From NCBI GenBank assembly GCA_019243635.1, contig JAFAUB010000012.1, positions 1 to 64,000 on the forward strand: 64,000 bases of DNA, written 5' to 3'. The position numbers and the translations under genes are program-made. Below the pieces are notes generated by a model. That model made no database searches. It was given only the letters and a program-made list of their open reading frames with translations, and was not told the DNA's origin. Position 1 is the stretch's first letter. Each line of letters opens with the position of its first letter. This document shows, in pieces, positions 16,699 to 25,422 of this stretch. Origin of the DNA: Pseudonocardiales bacterium (GTDB taxonomy: Bacteria; Actinomycetota; Actinomycetes; Mycobacteriales; Pseudonocardiaceae).

Positions 16699-18300
16699 CT
16701 ACGAGCCGGCGGCCAGAGCCCGCCTGGCCAGCCCGAGCGGCAGGCACCCGGAGCCGGCCAGGGTGTCGTGGAAGTCCCGGAGCTCCCCGGGCCACCGGGC
16801 ACGCAGCTGCTCGATCTCTAGGCAGCCGGTCAGGTAGGAGGGAGCCTGAGTCGGCCAGACACAGTACCGGTCGACCTCGGTTTTGGCGGTCTCGGGGGAC
16901 AGCGACGCGCGCGAGGCGATGAGCTCCTCGGCCTGCGCCGGCTCCATGTCACCGCAGTGCAGCGCGGTGTCCACCATGATCCGGGCCGCCCGGAAGACCC
17001 GGGCGTCGAGGTGCGCGAGCTCATGCGCCGGATCGGTGAAGTACCCCTGCTCGCGCATCATGCCCTCGGCGTAGAGCGCCCAGCCCTCCGCGAAGTAGCT
17101 GCTGTGGTGTACCGCACGCACCGCCGGGGACGCCTCGGCCGCCCAGGACAGCTGCCAGTGGTGTCCGGGGTAGGTCTCATGCACCGCGATGGTGGGTAGC
17201 TGCGCGCGGGCGTTGGTGCGAAGCCGCTGTGTGATCTGCTCCTCGGTGGCGCCGTCCGGAGTGAAGGGTACGAAGAAGTGGCCGACGCGGGATCGGGTCA
17301 GCGCGGGTGGTCGCAGGTAGGCCGCCACCGCCAGAATCGGGCGTTGGAAGGCCGGCGCCGGCACCACCCGGCACTGCTCGCCGTCGGCGAAGGTCACCAG
17401 CTCGCGGTCGACGAGGAACGCCCGGGCCCGCGCGGTCTCCGCCTCGTACTCCGCGCGCATCGCCCGCAGCGTGGGCGGGTGGTCGTCCTGCAGGGCTTCC
17501 ATGGTGGCCCGCCAGTCGGAGCTACCGCCCGGCACCCGAGGGGCCAGCTCCCGCATCTGCGCGTCGAGCGCGTCCCAGGCCGCGACACCCCGGCGGTACA
17601 GCTCCTCGGCCCCGTAGTCGAGCAGCTCACGCTGTGTCAGAAGCGCCGAGTAGAGCGTCTCGCCCATCCGCCAGTCACCGGTGGCGCGCTCGGCGAAGTC
17701 GGTAAGGAATCCAGCGGTCTCCTCGAACGCCTGCACCGCGGGCTCAGCCGCGTCCACCAGGCGGGCCCGCAGCGCTGGGTCGCTGAGCTCGGCGGGCAGT
17801 GAGTCGCGCAGGAACGCCGGGCCGGTCGTGGCCTGCCGGAGAGCACGACGGACCAGCCGCGGCGCGGACAGCTCGGGGTCCAGGTTGTCCCGGCACGACG
17901 CGAGCGCCTCGGGCACCTCCGCCAGCCGCGCCACCACCCCGTCGACCAGCTCCGGCTCGGGACGCAGCCGGTGCAGGAACGGCAGCAGCAAGCCGGTGAA
18001 CACCGGGACGAGATACACCGACGGGTCGCGCCGCCAGGCGGGCCGGCCGGCCATCAGCAGGTCCCCGCGCAGTGCGGAGACGACGAGGTCCCGGTCGATC
18101 CCGTCCGGCTCGTCCTCGAACCGGGCCAGCCATCCGGTGGTGTCCCGCTCGCGGCGTTCGAAGGCTGTGGCGCTGAAGTCGTCGAGCCGGTGGGCGTAGC
18201 CGGGCACGCCGAGCGCGTCGGCCCCCACCGGGTGCTGGTCGAAGTACCAGTCGAGGTAGTCGCTGATCTGCTCGGACCCAGGATCTTGGCTCACAGCCAT
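16699..18300 (-). CDS. DUF885 family protein (putative metallopeptidase)
   Basis: This is a 533-residue soluble protein covering the full DUF885 length. Characteristic segments are YLDWYFDQHPVGADALG near the start and the metal-binding-like HETYPGHHWQLS near residue 390, followed by the conserved SYFAEGWALYAEGMMRE. In the family the HETYPGHH and E...GWALY stretches are the proposed catalytic zinc site, although few members have been studied. There is no signal peptide, so a cytosolic role is likely. It is upstream of the quinone reductase in the same direction. Confidence 0.88.
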   Translation of the reverse strand: MAVSQDPGSEQISDYLDWYFDQHPVGADALGVPGYAHRLDDFSATAFERRERDTTGWLARFEDEPDGIDRDLVVSALRGDLLMAGRPAWRRDPSVYLVPVFTGLLLPFLHRLRPEPELVDGVVARLAEVPEALASCRDNLDPELSAPRLVRRALRQATTGPAFLRDSLPAELSDPALRARLVDAAEPAVQAFEETAGFLTDFAERATGDWRMGETLYSALLTQRELLDYGAEELYRRGVAAWDALDAQMRELAPRVPGGSSDWRATMEALQDDHPPTLRAMRAEYEAETARARAFLVDRELVTFADGEQCRVVPAPAFQRPILAVAAYLRPPALTRSRVGHFFVPFTPDGATEEQITQRLRTNARAQLPTIAVHETYPGHHWQLSWAAEASPAVRAVHHSSYFAEGWALYAEGMMREQGYFTDPAHELAHLDARVFRAARIMVDTALHCGDMEPAQAEELIASRASLSPETAKTEVDRYCVWPTQAPSYLTGCLEIEQLRARWPGELRDFHDTLAGSGCLPLGLARRALAAGS

Positions 18301-18357
18301 CGAAACTATCCCAAGGCTCAGCCCACGGCGTACCGTCCGCGCGAAGCCGCGATGCCA

Positions 18358-18522
18358 CTACGCCGGGCGCCTCACCGGCCAGGTGTGAGCGCCGGCCGGG
18401 GTGGCGCGAGGCACCGCGCAGATCGGCTCCCGCCACCGCGCCGACCACAGCTTCCCGGCTGCGGCCAGTTCCTCGGCAAGCCGCAGCGCCCTGGGCATCC
18501 AATCCTCGGCGAGCACGCTCAT
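18358..18522 (-). pseudogene. N-terminal fragment of a protein-L-isoaspartate methyltransferase
   Basis: A good AAGGAG precedes the ATG at 18522. The 54-residue product begins like actinobacterial PIMT-type methyltransferases (RALRLAEELAAAGKLWS, then AVPR) and then stops, before any SAM-binding glycine motif. A full enzyme would be about 380 residues. The next 60 bp lead straight into the DUF885 gene, so the rest has been lost. It overlaps the ORF upstream by ATGA. Confidence 0.6.
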
Positions 18523-18743
18523 GGGCGCGCTCCTTCGGCCAGTGAATCAACGAGCGAATTAGTGATCGGCGCTCCGGTATTGGTCTGTGCTGGAGTTCCG
18601 GATCGACGTCGGTGGTGCGTGACTCCGCGTCGTCCAGGCTGAGGACGGTGGTGTAACGACCGCCGTCGCGCACCGTCGAGGAGATCCACCACCGGCTCCG
18701 GCGCGAGGCTGACCGCCCGGCCAGGTCCGTCGTCATCCGCCAT
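18519..18743 (-). CDS. Small ORF upstream of the PIMT fragment, possibly frameshifted
   Basis: The 74-residue frame starts MADDDGPGRAVSLAPEP and couples by ATGA to the PIMT fragment. From about codon 28 a second frame (GGRYTTVLSLDDAES, then RSLIRSLIHWPKE) looks more protein-like and has better third-position GC, which suggests one frameshift near 18660. In actinomycetes PIMT genes are often preceded by a short precursor peptide of a modified-peptide pathway, but no precursor motif is recognisable here. Confidence 0.3.
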   Translation of the reverse strand: MADDDGPGRAVSLAPEPVVDLLDGARRRSLHHRPQPGRRGVTHHRRRSGTPAQTNTGAPITNSLVDSLAEGARP

Positions 18744-18840
18744 CGGGTGCTCACACCCCCGCCGGCTACCCCACAGCCGCGAGATGAGTAACAGTTCCCA
18801 CCGGGGCGCTCACACTGGTCGAGGTCGGCAGGAGCGTGCG

Positions 18841-19806
18841 TTACCCGGCGCCCGTGCTGGCCAGTGATCGCGGGCTGTTCGGGGTGGTGCCCGTGACCGG
18901 CACGTGGTCGCGGGTCCGGCAGCTCGTCCAGAGTGCGGCCATCGCCACGACCACCGAGGCGGCACCCAGGACGTGCAGCGAGACCAGTACCTCGGGTACC
19001 CCTGTGAGGTACTGCACGACACCGAGCGTGCCCTGGGCGAGCACCACGCAGACCAGCACCGCGTAGCGCCACCACGTCCGTGCCGGCACGCCCACCACGC
19101 GCAGCGCGAACCCCAGGCCGGCGAGCAACCCGAGAAAGCCGACGAGCAGGTCGGCGTGTAGCTGCGCCAGCGTCGGGACACTGACCGCGAGCCTGGGGGT
19201 AGCGGTGTTCCCCGCGTGCGGGCCCGCCGAGGTCACCAGTGTCCCGGCGACCAGCAGCGCCGCCAGCACCGTGATGGCGGTGCGCAGCAAGCCGCGCAGC
19301 GGGCCAGGCAGGTGCCGGCGCGCTGGGGCGTCGCCCTCGGTGGAGGCCGCGGCCAGCAGCACCGCCAGCCACACCAGCACCATCGACACGAGAAAATGTA
19401 CGGTGACGGTCCACCAGGCCAGCCCGGTCAGGACCGTGATACCCCCGAGGACGGCCTGCGCCGCGACACCGAGGGGCATCGTCGCGGCCAGCAGGACCAG
19501 TCGCCGGCGACGGGGCCGGACCGCCACCGCGACCACCAGGCAGGCCAGCCCGACGACGCCGACCAGGCCGGTGAGCAGGCGGTTGCCGAACTCGATCCAC
19601 TGGTGCAGCGCGGCGATACCCGGATGCGGCTCGGGAACCATGCTGCCCGGGAAGCACTGCGGCCAGGTCGGGCAGCCCAGCCCCGAGCCGGTGACCCGCA
19701 CCACCGAGCCGGTCACCGCGATGCCCGCCTGGGTGATCACGGCGGCGATCGCCGTAGCCCGTGCCAGGGTTGTCAACGAGTGGGTCGAGGAGGCTGCGGC
19801 GGGCAT
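18841..19806 (-). CDS. ctaA: Heme A synthase CtaA
   Basis: This 321-residue integral membrane protein with about eight helices would oxidise the C8 methyl of heme O to the formyl of heme A for the aa3 cytochrome oxidase. Typical signatures are AGIAVTGSVVRVTGSGLGCP near residue 30, FGNRLLTGLVGVVG near 75 (the histidine of the usual EFxHR pattern is replaced by asparagine), HFLVSMVLVWLA and HADLLVGFLGLL. Those two later segments each keep a histidine expected to bind heme. The CtaA/mptB/SUF neighbourhood is the usual one in Mycobacteriales and Pseudonocardiales. Confidence 0.92.
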   Translation of the reverse strand: MPAAASSTHSLTTLARATAIAAVITQAGIAVTGSVVRVTGSGLGCPTWPQCFPGSMVPEPHPGIAALHQWIEFGNRLLTGLVGVVGLACLVVAVAVRPRRRRLVLLAATMPLGVAAQAVLGGITVLTGLAWWTVTVHFLVSMVLVWLAVLLAAASTEGDAPARRHLPGPLRGLLRTAITVLAALLVAGTLVTSAGPHAGNTATPRLAVSVPTLAQLHADLLVGFLGLLAGLGFALRVVGVPARTWWRYAVLVCVVLAQGTLGVVQYLTGVPEVLVSLHVLGAASVVVAMAALWTSCRTRDHVPVTGTTPNSPRSLASTGAG

Positions 19807-19884
19807 ATCACCGATGGTAGGTAGCCGCCGCGCCCGCCCTCCTGGGGGTACATGCTGTCCAACTCCTGAGGAAGCTCGGGATGG

Positions 19885-21048
19885 TCAACCTCGGTCAGGA
19901 GGATCCTTACCAGAGCGGGCTGGCCGGACGGTCTGTCGGTCGGGTGTGATGAGGAACTCCCAGTCCTCCAGCGTCGGCTCACCGCTGCGCCGCCACCAGC
20001 GATGCGCGGCTTCCGCCTCGTTCCACAGGCGGCGTGGCCCGTACTGGCGGACGTCGTAGCGGCCCTCGGCGGCGTCCGGTGTGACGCTCGCCCACGAGCC
20101 CGAGCAGATGTCGACCAGCCAGGTCACCTCCTGGGTGCGGTCGGTGGTGCGTTTCCAGACGTCGTATTTGCACTGCGGAACCGCTAGGGCGATGGCCCAT
20201 CGGAGTGCCTCGACCCACAGTGCTGTCCGGGGCGACAGGTCGCCGCTGTGCGTGAGGTCGGCGGCCGGATCGTCCCACCGCAGCCGCGGCCACCGGGACG
20301 GCGTGCGGTGCGCGCGCAGCTCCATGAACCCCACCCGGATAGGCATCACTCGCCCGGTCGCGGTCCCATCCTCGCCGACGGTGAACCGCACGAGCGGCCC
20401 GGAGGTCAGGTCAGCACGGACCGGGGCGACGATGACTCCACCTGGCCGGGTCTGGGCGACCCACTCGTAGGGGAGCTGACCGAGGCGGACGGATGCGGTG
20501 GCCAGGACCCGGTCGAACGGGGCGCCCGGCTGGCGACCCGCAGCCCCGTCGGCGGTGACCACCCGTACGGTAGACAGACCATCCAGGGCGGCGCGCGCCT
20601 GCTCGGCGAGCGTCGGGTCGACTTCGACCGTGGTCACCTGCGCGGCACGCTGCGCCAGGAGTGCGGCGTTGTAGCCGGTGCCGGCACCGATCTCCAGCAC
20701 CCGGTGCTCCTCGCGGACGTCAAGAACCCCGAGCATCCCGAGCATCGCCGAGGGCATCGACGACGAGCAGGTGGGCCGGTGGCCGACCTGCGGCCACACC
20801 GTCGCCCCGTCGTCGAACTGGGTCACGATCACCCTGTCCGAGTAGACCGCGGCTCGCCAACGTTCCGGTTCGACGGCCCGGTCGAGGGACACGCATTCGA
20901 GGTCGTCGTACCCGCCCTCGTCCACCCACATCCGGTCGGGGATGAACCGCTCTCGTGGCACCGCCACAAGAGCCGACGCCCACTGAGCGGGCAGCCTCCT
21001 GGCCCTGTGGAGCTCGTCGGCCAGCGTGGCGCTAGAGGCCGTGGCCAC
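19885..21048 (-). CDS. PIMT-like SAM-dependent methyltransferase
   Basis: This is a 387-residue protein of the protein-L-isoaspartate O-methyltransferase superfamily. The N-terminus LADELHRARRLPAQW and AVPRERFIPDRMW are family features. The SAM motif VLEIGAGTGYNAALLA lies near residue 120, followed by VTTVEVDPTLAEQAR. The extra 150-residue C-terminal domain (after RVGFMELRAHR) is seen in actinobacterial long forms linked either to protein repair or to tailoring of ribosomal peptides. No ATP-grasp or precursor gene is adjacent, so the substrate is unknown. The fragment at 18358 is a second, broken relative. Confidence 0.85.
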   Translation of the reverse strand: MATASSATLADELHRARRLPAQWASALVAVPRERFIPDRMWVDEGGYDDLECVSLDRAVEPERWRAAVYSDRVIVTQFDDGATVWPQVGHRPTCSSSMPSAMLGMLGVLDVREEHRVLEIGAGTGYNAALLAQRAAQVTTVEVDPTLAEQARAALDGLSTVRVVTADGAAGRQPGAPFDRVLATASVRLGQLPYEWVAQTRPGGVIVAPVRADLTSGPLVRFTVGEDGTATGRVMPIRVGFMELRAHRTPSRWPRLRWDDPAADLTHSGDLSPRTALWVEALRWAIALAVPQCKYDVWKRTTDRTQEVTWLVDICSGSWASVTPDAAEGRYDVRQYGPRRLWNEAEAAHRWWRRSGEPTLEDWEFLITPDRQTVRPARSGKDPPDRG

Positions 21049-21223
21049 CGCTCGCCGTAGTCCCGCCCATCGCCGGCCCCGTCCATTCGTCCCTTACCCA
21101 CCCACAGTATGCGCATCATGTCCACCACGCAACGCACGTCCGTCGACCACGTCATTCGGCTCCGAATGGCGCTGTTCCGGGGGTTCGTGAACCGCTGTTC
21201 GGCTCCGAATGGAGCTGGAGCGC

Positions 21224-21997
21224 TCAGGACAGGCGCAGGGTGCGGGCGGCGAGTGCGGCGGCGGCTGCGGCCCATGCCAGCAACACTCCCAGCGCGCCCC
21301 ATGGCGTGACGCCCGTGACCAGTGCGGCGCGCAGTCCCTCGGCCAGTGCGCCGGAGGGCAGCGCGGCGGCGATCGCGGCGAGCGGTCCGGGCAAGGCGTG
21401 CACGGACAGCACGATGCCACCCGCCACGACGAGCACCAGCCAGACCGTGTTCGCCACCGCGAGCACCACCTCAGCTCGTAGCGTCCCCCCGAGCAGCACG
21501 CCGAGCGCACCGAACGCCGCGGTGCTGGCCAGGACCAGCAGCGCGGCGGGGGCCACCCCGGCCGGCTCTGGATGCCAGCCCAGTGCGACGGCCACCGCGC
21601 CGAGCACCACCAGCTGCACCAGCACCACCCCGAGCACCGCGAGCATCCGGCCGGTGACCAGGGACCAGCGCGGCAGCGCCGTGGCGGCCAACCGTTTGAG
21701 CACCCCGTAGCGGCGGTCGAAGCCCAGCGCGATGGCCTGCCCGGTGAACGCGGTGGACATCACAGCCAGCGCCAGAACGCGCGGGGTGACGTTGTCCACC
21801 CGCGGGCTGGGCACCGGCACCACGTTCAGCGCGGTGAGCCCGACCAGCATCGCCAGCGGGATGAGCAGGGTCAGCAGCAGCTGCTCCCCGTTGCGCAGGG
21901 TGAGGACGAACTCGGTGCGCGCCTGGGTGAGCAGCATCCGGGACAGCCGGCCCCGGCCTGGCGCGGGCGCGAAGGTGCCGGGGGAGAAGGTGGTCAC
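21224..21997 (-). CDS. ABC-2 type transporter permease
   Basis: This 257-residue membrane protein has six or so hydrophobic segments. It begins at a GTG overlapping the ATPase stop (GTGA at 21997-21994). The ABC-2 pattern is visible: a cytoplasmic N-terminus, then LLLTLLIPLAMLVGL, DRRYGVLKRLAATALPRW and LPSGALAEGLRAAL. It pairs with the ATPase just upstream as an exporter or drug-efflux type system. In related genomes this pair sits beside ctaA and may serve the respiratory chain or resistance; the substrate is not deducible. Confidence 0.88.
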   Translation of the reverse strand: MTTFSPGTFAPAPGRGRLSRMLLTQARTEFVLTLRNGEQLLLTLLIPLAMLVGLTALNVVPVPSPRVDNVTPRVLALAVMSTAFTGQAIALGFDRRYGVLKRLAATALPRWSLVTGRMLAVLGVVLVQLVVLGAVAVALGWHPEPAGVAPAALLVLASTAAFGALGVLLGGTLRAEVVLAVANTVWLVLVVAGGIVLSVHALPGPLAAIAAALPSGALAEGLRAALVTGVTPWGALGVLLAWAAAAAALAARTLRLS

Positions 21998-22935
21998 GGC
22001 CGCAGCTCCCGTCCGGTGAGCTCGAGGAACACGTCCTCCAGGCTGCGCCTGGACACCCGCAGATCCTCGGCGAACACCCCCTGCTGGGCGCACCACGCGG
22101 TCACGGTGGCCATCACCTGCGGGTCGATCAGGCCCTCGACGAGGTACCCACCGGGGCGCGGTTCACTGGCCCGGCACCCCTTCGGCAGCGCGGTGCGCAG
22201 CAGGCCGAGTTTCAGGCCGGTTCGGGCCTCGAACCGAAGCTGCCGCTCGGTACCGGTCGAGGTCAGCTCAGCGGGGCTGCCCTGGGCCACCACCCGGCCA
22301 TGGTCGATGATCACCACCTGGTCGGCCAGCGCCTCGGCCTCCTCCATCAGGTGGGTGGTGAACAGCACGCTGACGCCGTCTGCGCGCAGCCGCCCGATGA
22401 TGTCCCAGACCAGCCGCCGGGCCTGCGGGTCCATGCCGGCGGTGGGCTCGTCGAGGAATACCACCTCGGGCCGCCCGACCAGGTCGCAGGCCAGCGCAAG
22501 CCGCTGCTGCTGGCCACTGGACAGGCGCTTGTAGGGCACTCGCGCGACGCCGGTGAGCCCGAGTACATCGAGCAGCCATCCGACGTCCAGTGGCCATGCC
22601 GCGCAGGCCGCGACCAGATCGAGCATCTCAGCGGCCCGCACGCCCGGGTAGGCCCCGCCACCCTGGGGCATCACCCCGACTCGGGGGCGCAGCGCGGCAC
22701 CGTCGGCGACCGGGTCCAGTCCCAGCACCCGGACCACGCCGGCATCCGGACGCTGGAAACCCTCGCACACCTCGACCGTGGTGGTCTTGCCGGCACCATT
22801 GGGCCCCAGCAGAGCCAGCACCGTGGCCCGCTGCACCCGCAGGTCGAGCCCGTCCACGGCTCGGATCGCGCCGAAGCTCCGAACCAGGCCGCGGACCTCG
22901 ACAGCAGCCGATGACGCGGGCGGGGTCACGTTCAC
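21994..22935 (-). CDS. ABC transporter ATP-binding protein
   Basis: This is a 313-residue ATPase of the drug-exporter/CcmA group. Motifs: Walker A GPNGAGKTTT near residue 40, the Q-loop at MPQGGGAYPG, signature LSSGQQQRLALA near 140, Walker B VVFLDEPTAGMD near 162, and the switch histidine in FTTHLME. A C-terminal domain of about 90 residues follows, as in two-gene ABC-2 exporters. It is coupled to the permease by overlap and follows mptB by 5 bp, so mptB, ATPase and permease probably form one transcript. Confidence 0.92.
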   Translation of the reverse strand: MNVTPPASSAAVEVRGLVRSFGAIRAVDGLDLRVQRATVLALLGPNGAGKTTTVEVCEGFQRPDAGVVRVLGLDPVADGAALRPRVGVMPQGGGAYPGVRAAEMLDLVAACAAWPLDVGWLLDVLGLTGVARVPYKRLSSGQQQRLALACDLVGRPEVVFLDEPTAGMDPQARRLVWDIIGRLRADGVSVLFTTHLMEEAEALADQVVIIDHGRVVAQGSPAELTSTGTERQLRFEARTGLKLGLLRTALPKGCRASEPRPGGYLVEGLIDPQVMATVTAWCAQQGVFAEDLRVSRRSLEDVFLELTGRELRP

Positions 22936-22940
22936 AGAGC

Positions 22941-24593
22941 CTAGGTCGCGCCCCCGGATCGGGGCCCCCCGGCCCGCGGGGCCGCCGACAACGGGCCGGG
23001 GGCCTCAAGGGCCCCGCACAATGCTCCCGACAGTGGGGGAGTGCGCCCGCGAACCAGCAGCATCGGCACCATCAGGGTGATCACCGACACCGTGATCGCC
23101 GCGGGAAGCACCCAGTCCCGGAACATGAAGTCCGAGCCGGTGGGCGCCACCACCACCGCGAGTACCGCGCAGGCCACGATAGCGGTGGCGCGCAGGGCCG
23201 GGCGGGGGGCCGACGCCGCCAACGGGATCACGGCCCACAGCAGGTACCACGGATGCACCACCGGCCCCAGCAGTACCACGGCACCCAGTCCGGCGCCGAG
23301 CCCAGCCAGTGGCTCGACCCGTCCCTTCCAGCACTGCCACAACAGCAGCAGGCAGACTCCGCCGGCGGCGGCCAGCCCGGTGGCCCTGGCGAGCGCGAGC
23401 ACCGAGGTGAGGTGGTCGCCCAGTCCGAGCAGGCTGCCGATCCACCCGGCAAGCAGGCCGAGCTCGGTCACCACCGACATCCAGCTGCGCACCGCGTTGG
23501 GCGTGCCCAGCGCACCCACCCAACCGAAGCCGAGCCCGCTGCCCAGCCCGATCGCCACGGTGGTGGCCACCGCGACACCACCGACCGCCGCCGCCGCCCA
23601 CACCACGTCGCGCGGCCGACCACCTCGGTGCCGGGCGCACCACACGATGAGGAAACCGAGCGCCAGCGCGGCGGGAACCTTCACCTGGGCCGCGGCCGCG
23701 ATGAGCGCCGTGCCGCCGAGCACGGCTGGCCCTATCTCGGGGCCGCGCAGCGCCAGCTCCAGGCCGACCAGCATCAGACCGATCATCAGCGCCTCGTTGT
23801 GCACTCCGCTGACCAGGTGAAACAACACCAACGGGTTCGCGGCGCCGAGCCACAGCGCGAACACCGGCGAGACGCCCATCCGGCGGGCCAGCCGAGGCAG
23901 CGCCCAGACGATCATCAGCAGCCCGGCCACCGCCAGGGTGCGGTGCAGCAGCACGCCGAGCACCACGTCGTCACCGGCGATCCAGTCGATCGGCCTACCC
24001 AGGGTGAGGAACAACGGGCCGTAGGGCGCCGGTGTGTGGCGCCAGATCGTGGGGATCCCCCGCACCAGGGGGTGGTCCACGCCCAACGCGTCGGCCGGAC
24101 CGAGCGCATAGGGGTCCAGCCCGCGGTCGACCATCGCGCTCTGCGCCAGGTAGCTGTAGACATCCCGGCTGAACATCGGCGGGGTGACCAGCAGCGGCGC
24201 CGCCCACATCAGCATCGTGCGGTCCAGCTGGGGCCGGGAGATCAGCCGGGCCCGTCCGGGAGCGGCCAGCGCGCCGAGCCACAGCCAGGCCAGCACCACC
24301 ATGACGATGCCGGTGTAGGCGACCGCCAGCGACGCGGTGGGCATCCGGGGAAACAGACCCAGCACCGGACGCCCGACCACCGGGTTGCCCAGCACGGGAG
24401 CCGTCCCCGCACCGAGTGAGCCCAGGCCCATGAGCAGCGCGCCGACGGTGCCGAACCGGCGCACCGTGTCGAGCTGGTGGATCTCAGCCAGACTCAGGCC
24501 GGTGCCGCCGGGTGGGGCCCCGGATCGGACACTGACCGGCGGCACCGGCGCGGGCAGGGCTGCCCCGGGATCACGCACCTTTCCGGCCGCCAC
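22941..24593 (-). CDS. mptB: Polyprenol-phosphomannose alpha-1,6-mannosyltransferase MptB
   Basis: This GT-C fold membrane glycosyltransferase of 550-578 residues, with about 12 helices, extends the alpha-1,6 mannan core of lipomannan/lipoarabinomannan in mycobacteria. Seen: the early loop with the acidic motif FSRDVYSYLAQSA (conserved Asp), DPYALGPADALG, PYGPLFLTL, LFHLVSGVHNEALMIG and HPWYLLWAVIPLA. The frame is open to 24677, but that would run into the sufR promoter; the GTG at 24593 is therefore my preferred start, without a clear ribosome binding site. It is divergent from sufR, the usual arrangement in this order. Confidence 0.85.
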   Translation of the reverse strand: MAAGKVRDPGAALPAPVPPVSVRSGAPPGGTGLSLAEIHQLDTVRRFGTVGALLMGLGSLGAGTAPVLGNPVVGRPVLGLFPRMPTASLAVAYTGIVMVVLAWLWLGALAAPGRARLISRPQLDRTMLMWAAPLLVTPPMFSRDVYSYLAQSAMVDRGLDPYALGPADALGVDHPLVRGIPTIWRHTPAPYGPLFLTLGRPIDWIAGDDVVLGVLLHRTLAVAGLLMIVWALPRLARRMGVSPVFALWLGAANPLVLFHLVSGVHNEALMIGLMLVGLELALRGPEIGPAVLGGTALIAAAAQVKVPAALALGFLIVWCARHRGGRPRDVVWAAAAVGGVAVATTVAIGLGSGLGFGWVGALGTPNAVRSWMSVVTELGLLAGWIGSLLGLGDHLTSVLALARATGLAAAGGVCLLLLWQCWKGRVEPLAGLGAGLGAVVLLGPVVHPWYLLWAVIPLAASAPRPALRATAIVACAVLAVVVAPTGSDFMFRDWVLPAAITVSVITLMVPMLLVRGRTPPLSGALCGALEAPGPLSAAPRAGGPRSGGAT

Positions 24594-24648
24594 GCCGCGA
24601 AGGGTAGCGCCGCGTGCCCTGGCGTCCTTGACGGAGCGGCGTGGTGCT

Positions 24649-24677
24649 TTGCGCTCACCGGCTGAAATACGTAACAT
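24649..24677 (+). promoter_or_regulatory. sufR promoter
   Basis: TTGCGC (24649-24654), a 17-base spacer and TAACAT (24672-24677) make a good sigma-70-type promoter. Transcription would begin about seven bases downstream, at or next to the GTG at 24685, so the sufR mRNA is probably leaderless. Confidence 0.65.
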
Positions 24678-24684
24678 AGATGTT
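24673..24684. promoter_or_regulatory. Putative SufR operator
   Basis: The inverted repeat AACAT-AG-ATGTT overlaps the -10 box and ends right before the start codon. Binding by the iron-sulfur repressor SufR here would block its own operon, matching the autoregulation known for SufR. The assignment is by position only. Confidence 0.45.
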
Positions 24685-25419
24685 GTGAAAAACGTCGGGA
24701 CCGCCAGCGGGGAGGGTCGGACCCGCGAGTCGGTGGCGCGGATGGTGCTGGAACACGGCCCGGTGACGGCCGCGCAGGTCGCCGACTCGCTGGGGCTGAG
24801 CCCCGCCGCGGTACGCCGGCACCTGGACGCCCTGCTGGCTGAGGGGCAGGCCAGCTACCGCACGGCACCGCGCCGCGCCCCCCGCAGCCGTGGTCGCCCA
24901 GCCAAGTTCTTCCTGCTCACCGCCGCCGGGCGGGCGCGGTTCGAGCACACCTACGACGACCTGGCGGTGGCCGCGCTGCGCTTTCTGTCCGAACGGGACG
25001 GTGAGCAGGCGGTCCGTTCGTTCGCCCAACGCCGGGTGACAGATCTGGTCGAGCGGCACCGGGCCAGGGTGGTCGCCGCGCCCGACCCCGTCGCGCGCGC
25101 GCGGCTGCTGGCGTCCGCCCTGAGCGCGGAGGGTTACGCCGCATCAGCCGAGTACGTCGGTGCCGGTGCGCAGCTATGCCAGCACCATTGCCCGGTCTCG
25201 CACGTCGCCGCGGAGTTTCCGCAGCTGTGCGAGGCCGAGACCGCGGCTTTCGCCGATCTGCTCGGTGTCCATGTGCAGCGGCTGGCCACCATCGCCCGCG
25301 GCGACGTGGTATGTACGACCCACGTTCCCGAGGCTCGGCTCCCGCACGCCGCCCGGAGGACTGCTCCCCCGACTCTGACCACAGAACCGCCCACCACGGA
25401 ACCGGATGGAGGCGTCTGA
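24685..25419 (+). CDS. sufR: SufR, iron-sulfur-sensing repressor of the SUF operon
   Basis: This is a 244-residue DeoR/ArsR-like regulator with a GTG start. The winged helix lies at residues about 18-65 (RMVLEHGPVTAAQVADSLGL, then SPAAVRRHLDALL). The cluster-binding region has cysteines in LCQHHCPVSHVA and QLCEAE, as expected for a 4Fe-4S sensor. In mycobacteria SufR with its cluster represses the suf operon and releases it under iron or oxidative stress. It is the first gene of the operon, 3 bp before sufB. The start is chosen because the promoter places the transcript start here. Confidence 0.92.
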   Translation: MKNVGTASGEGRTRESVARMVLEHGPVTAAQVADSLGLSPAAVRRHLDALLAEGQASYRTAPRRAPRSRGRPAKFFLLTAAGRARFEHTYDDLAVAALRFLSERDGEQAVRSFAQRRVTDLVERHRARVVAAPDPVARARLLASALSAEGYAASAEYVGAGAQLCQHHCPVSHVAAEFPQLCEAETAAFADLLGVHVQRLATIARGDVVCTTHVPEARLPHAARRTAPPTLTTEPPTTEPDGGV

Positions 25420-25422
25420 AGC

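Noticed and set aside
17744..19657. 637-codon frame on the minus strand
   Set aside because: Runs through ctaA and DUF885 out of frame; very rich in Arg/Gly/Ala/Pro with no folded segments, except for a short stretch near 18660-18540 discussed as a possible frameshifted small ORF.
19885..21048. Ribosomal peptide tailoring operon
   Set aside because: No ATP-grasp, lanthipeptide synthase or recognisable precursor beside the PIMT-like gene.
22590..24419. 609-codon frame on the plus strand
   Set aside because: Opposite mptB; mostly Arg/Gln/His/Pro, typical shadow of a membrane protein gene.
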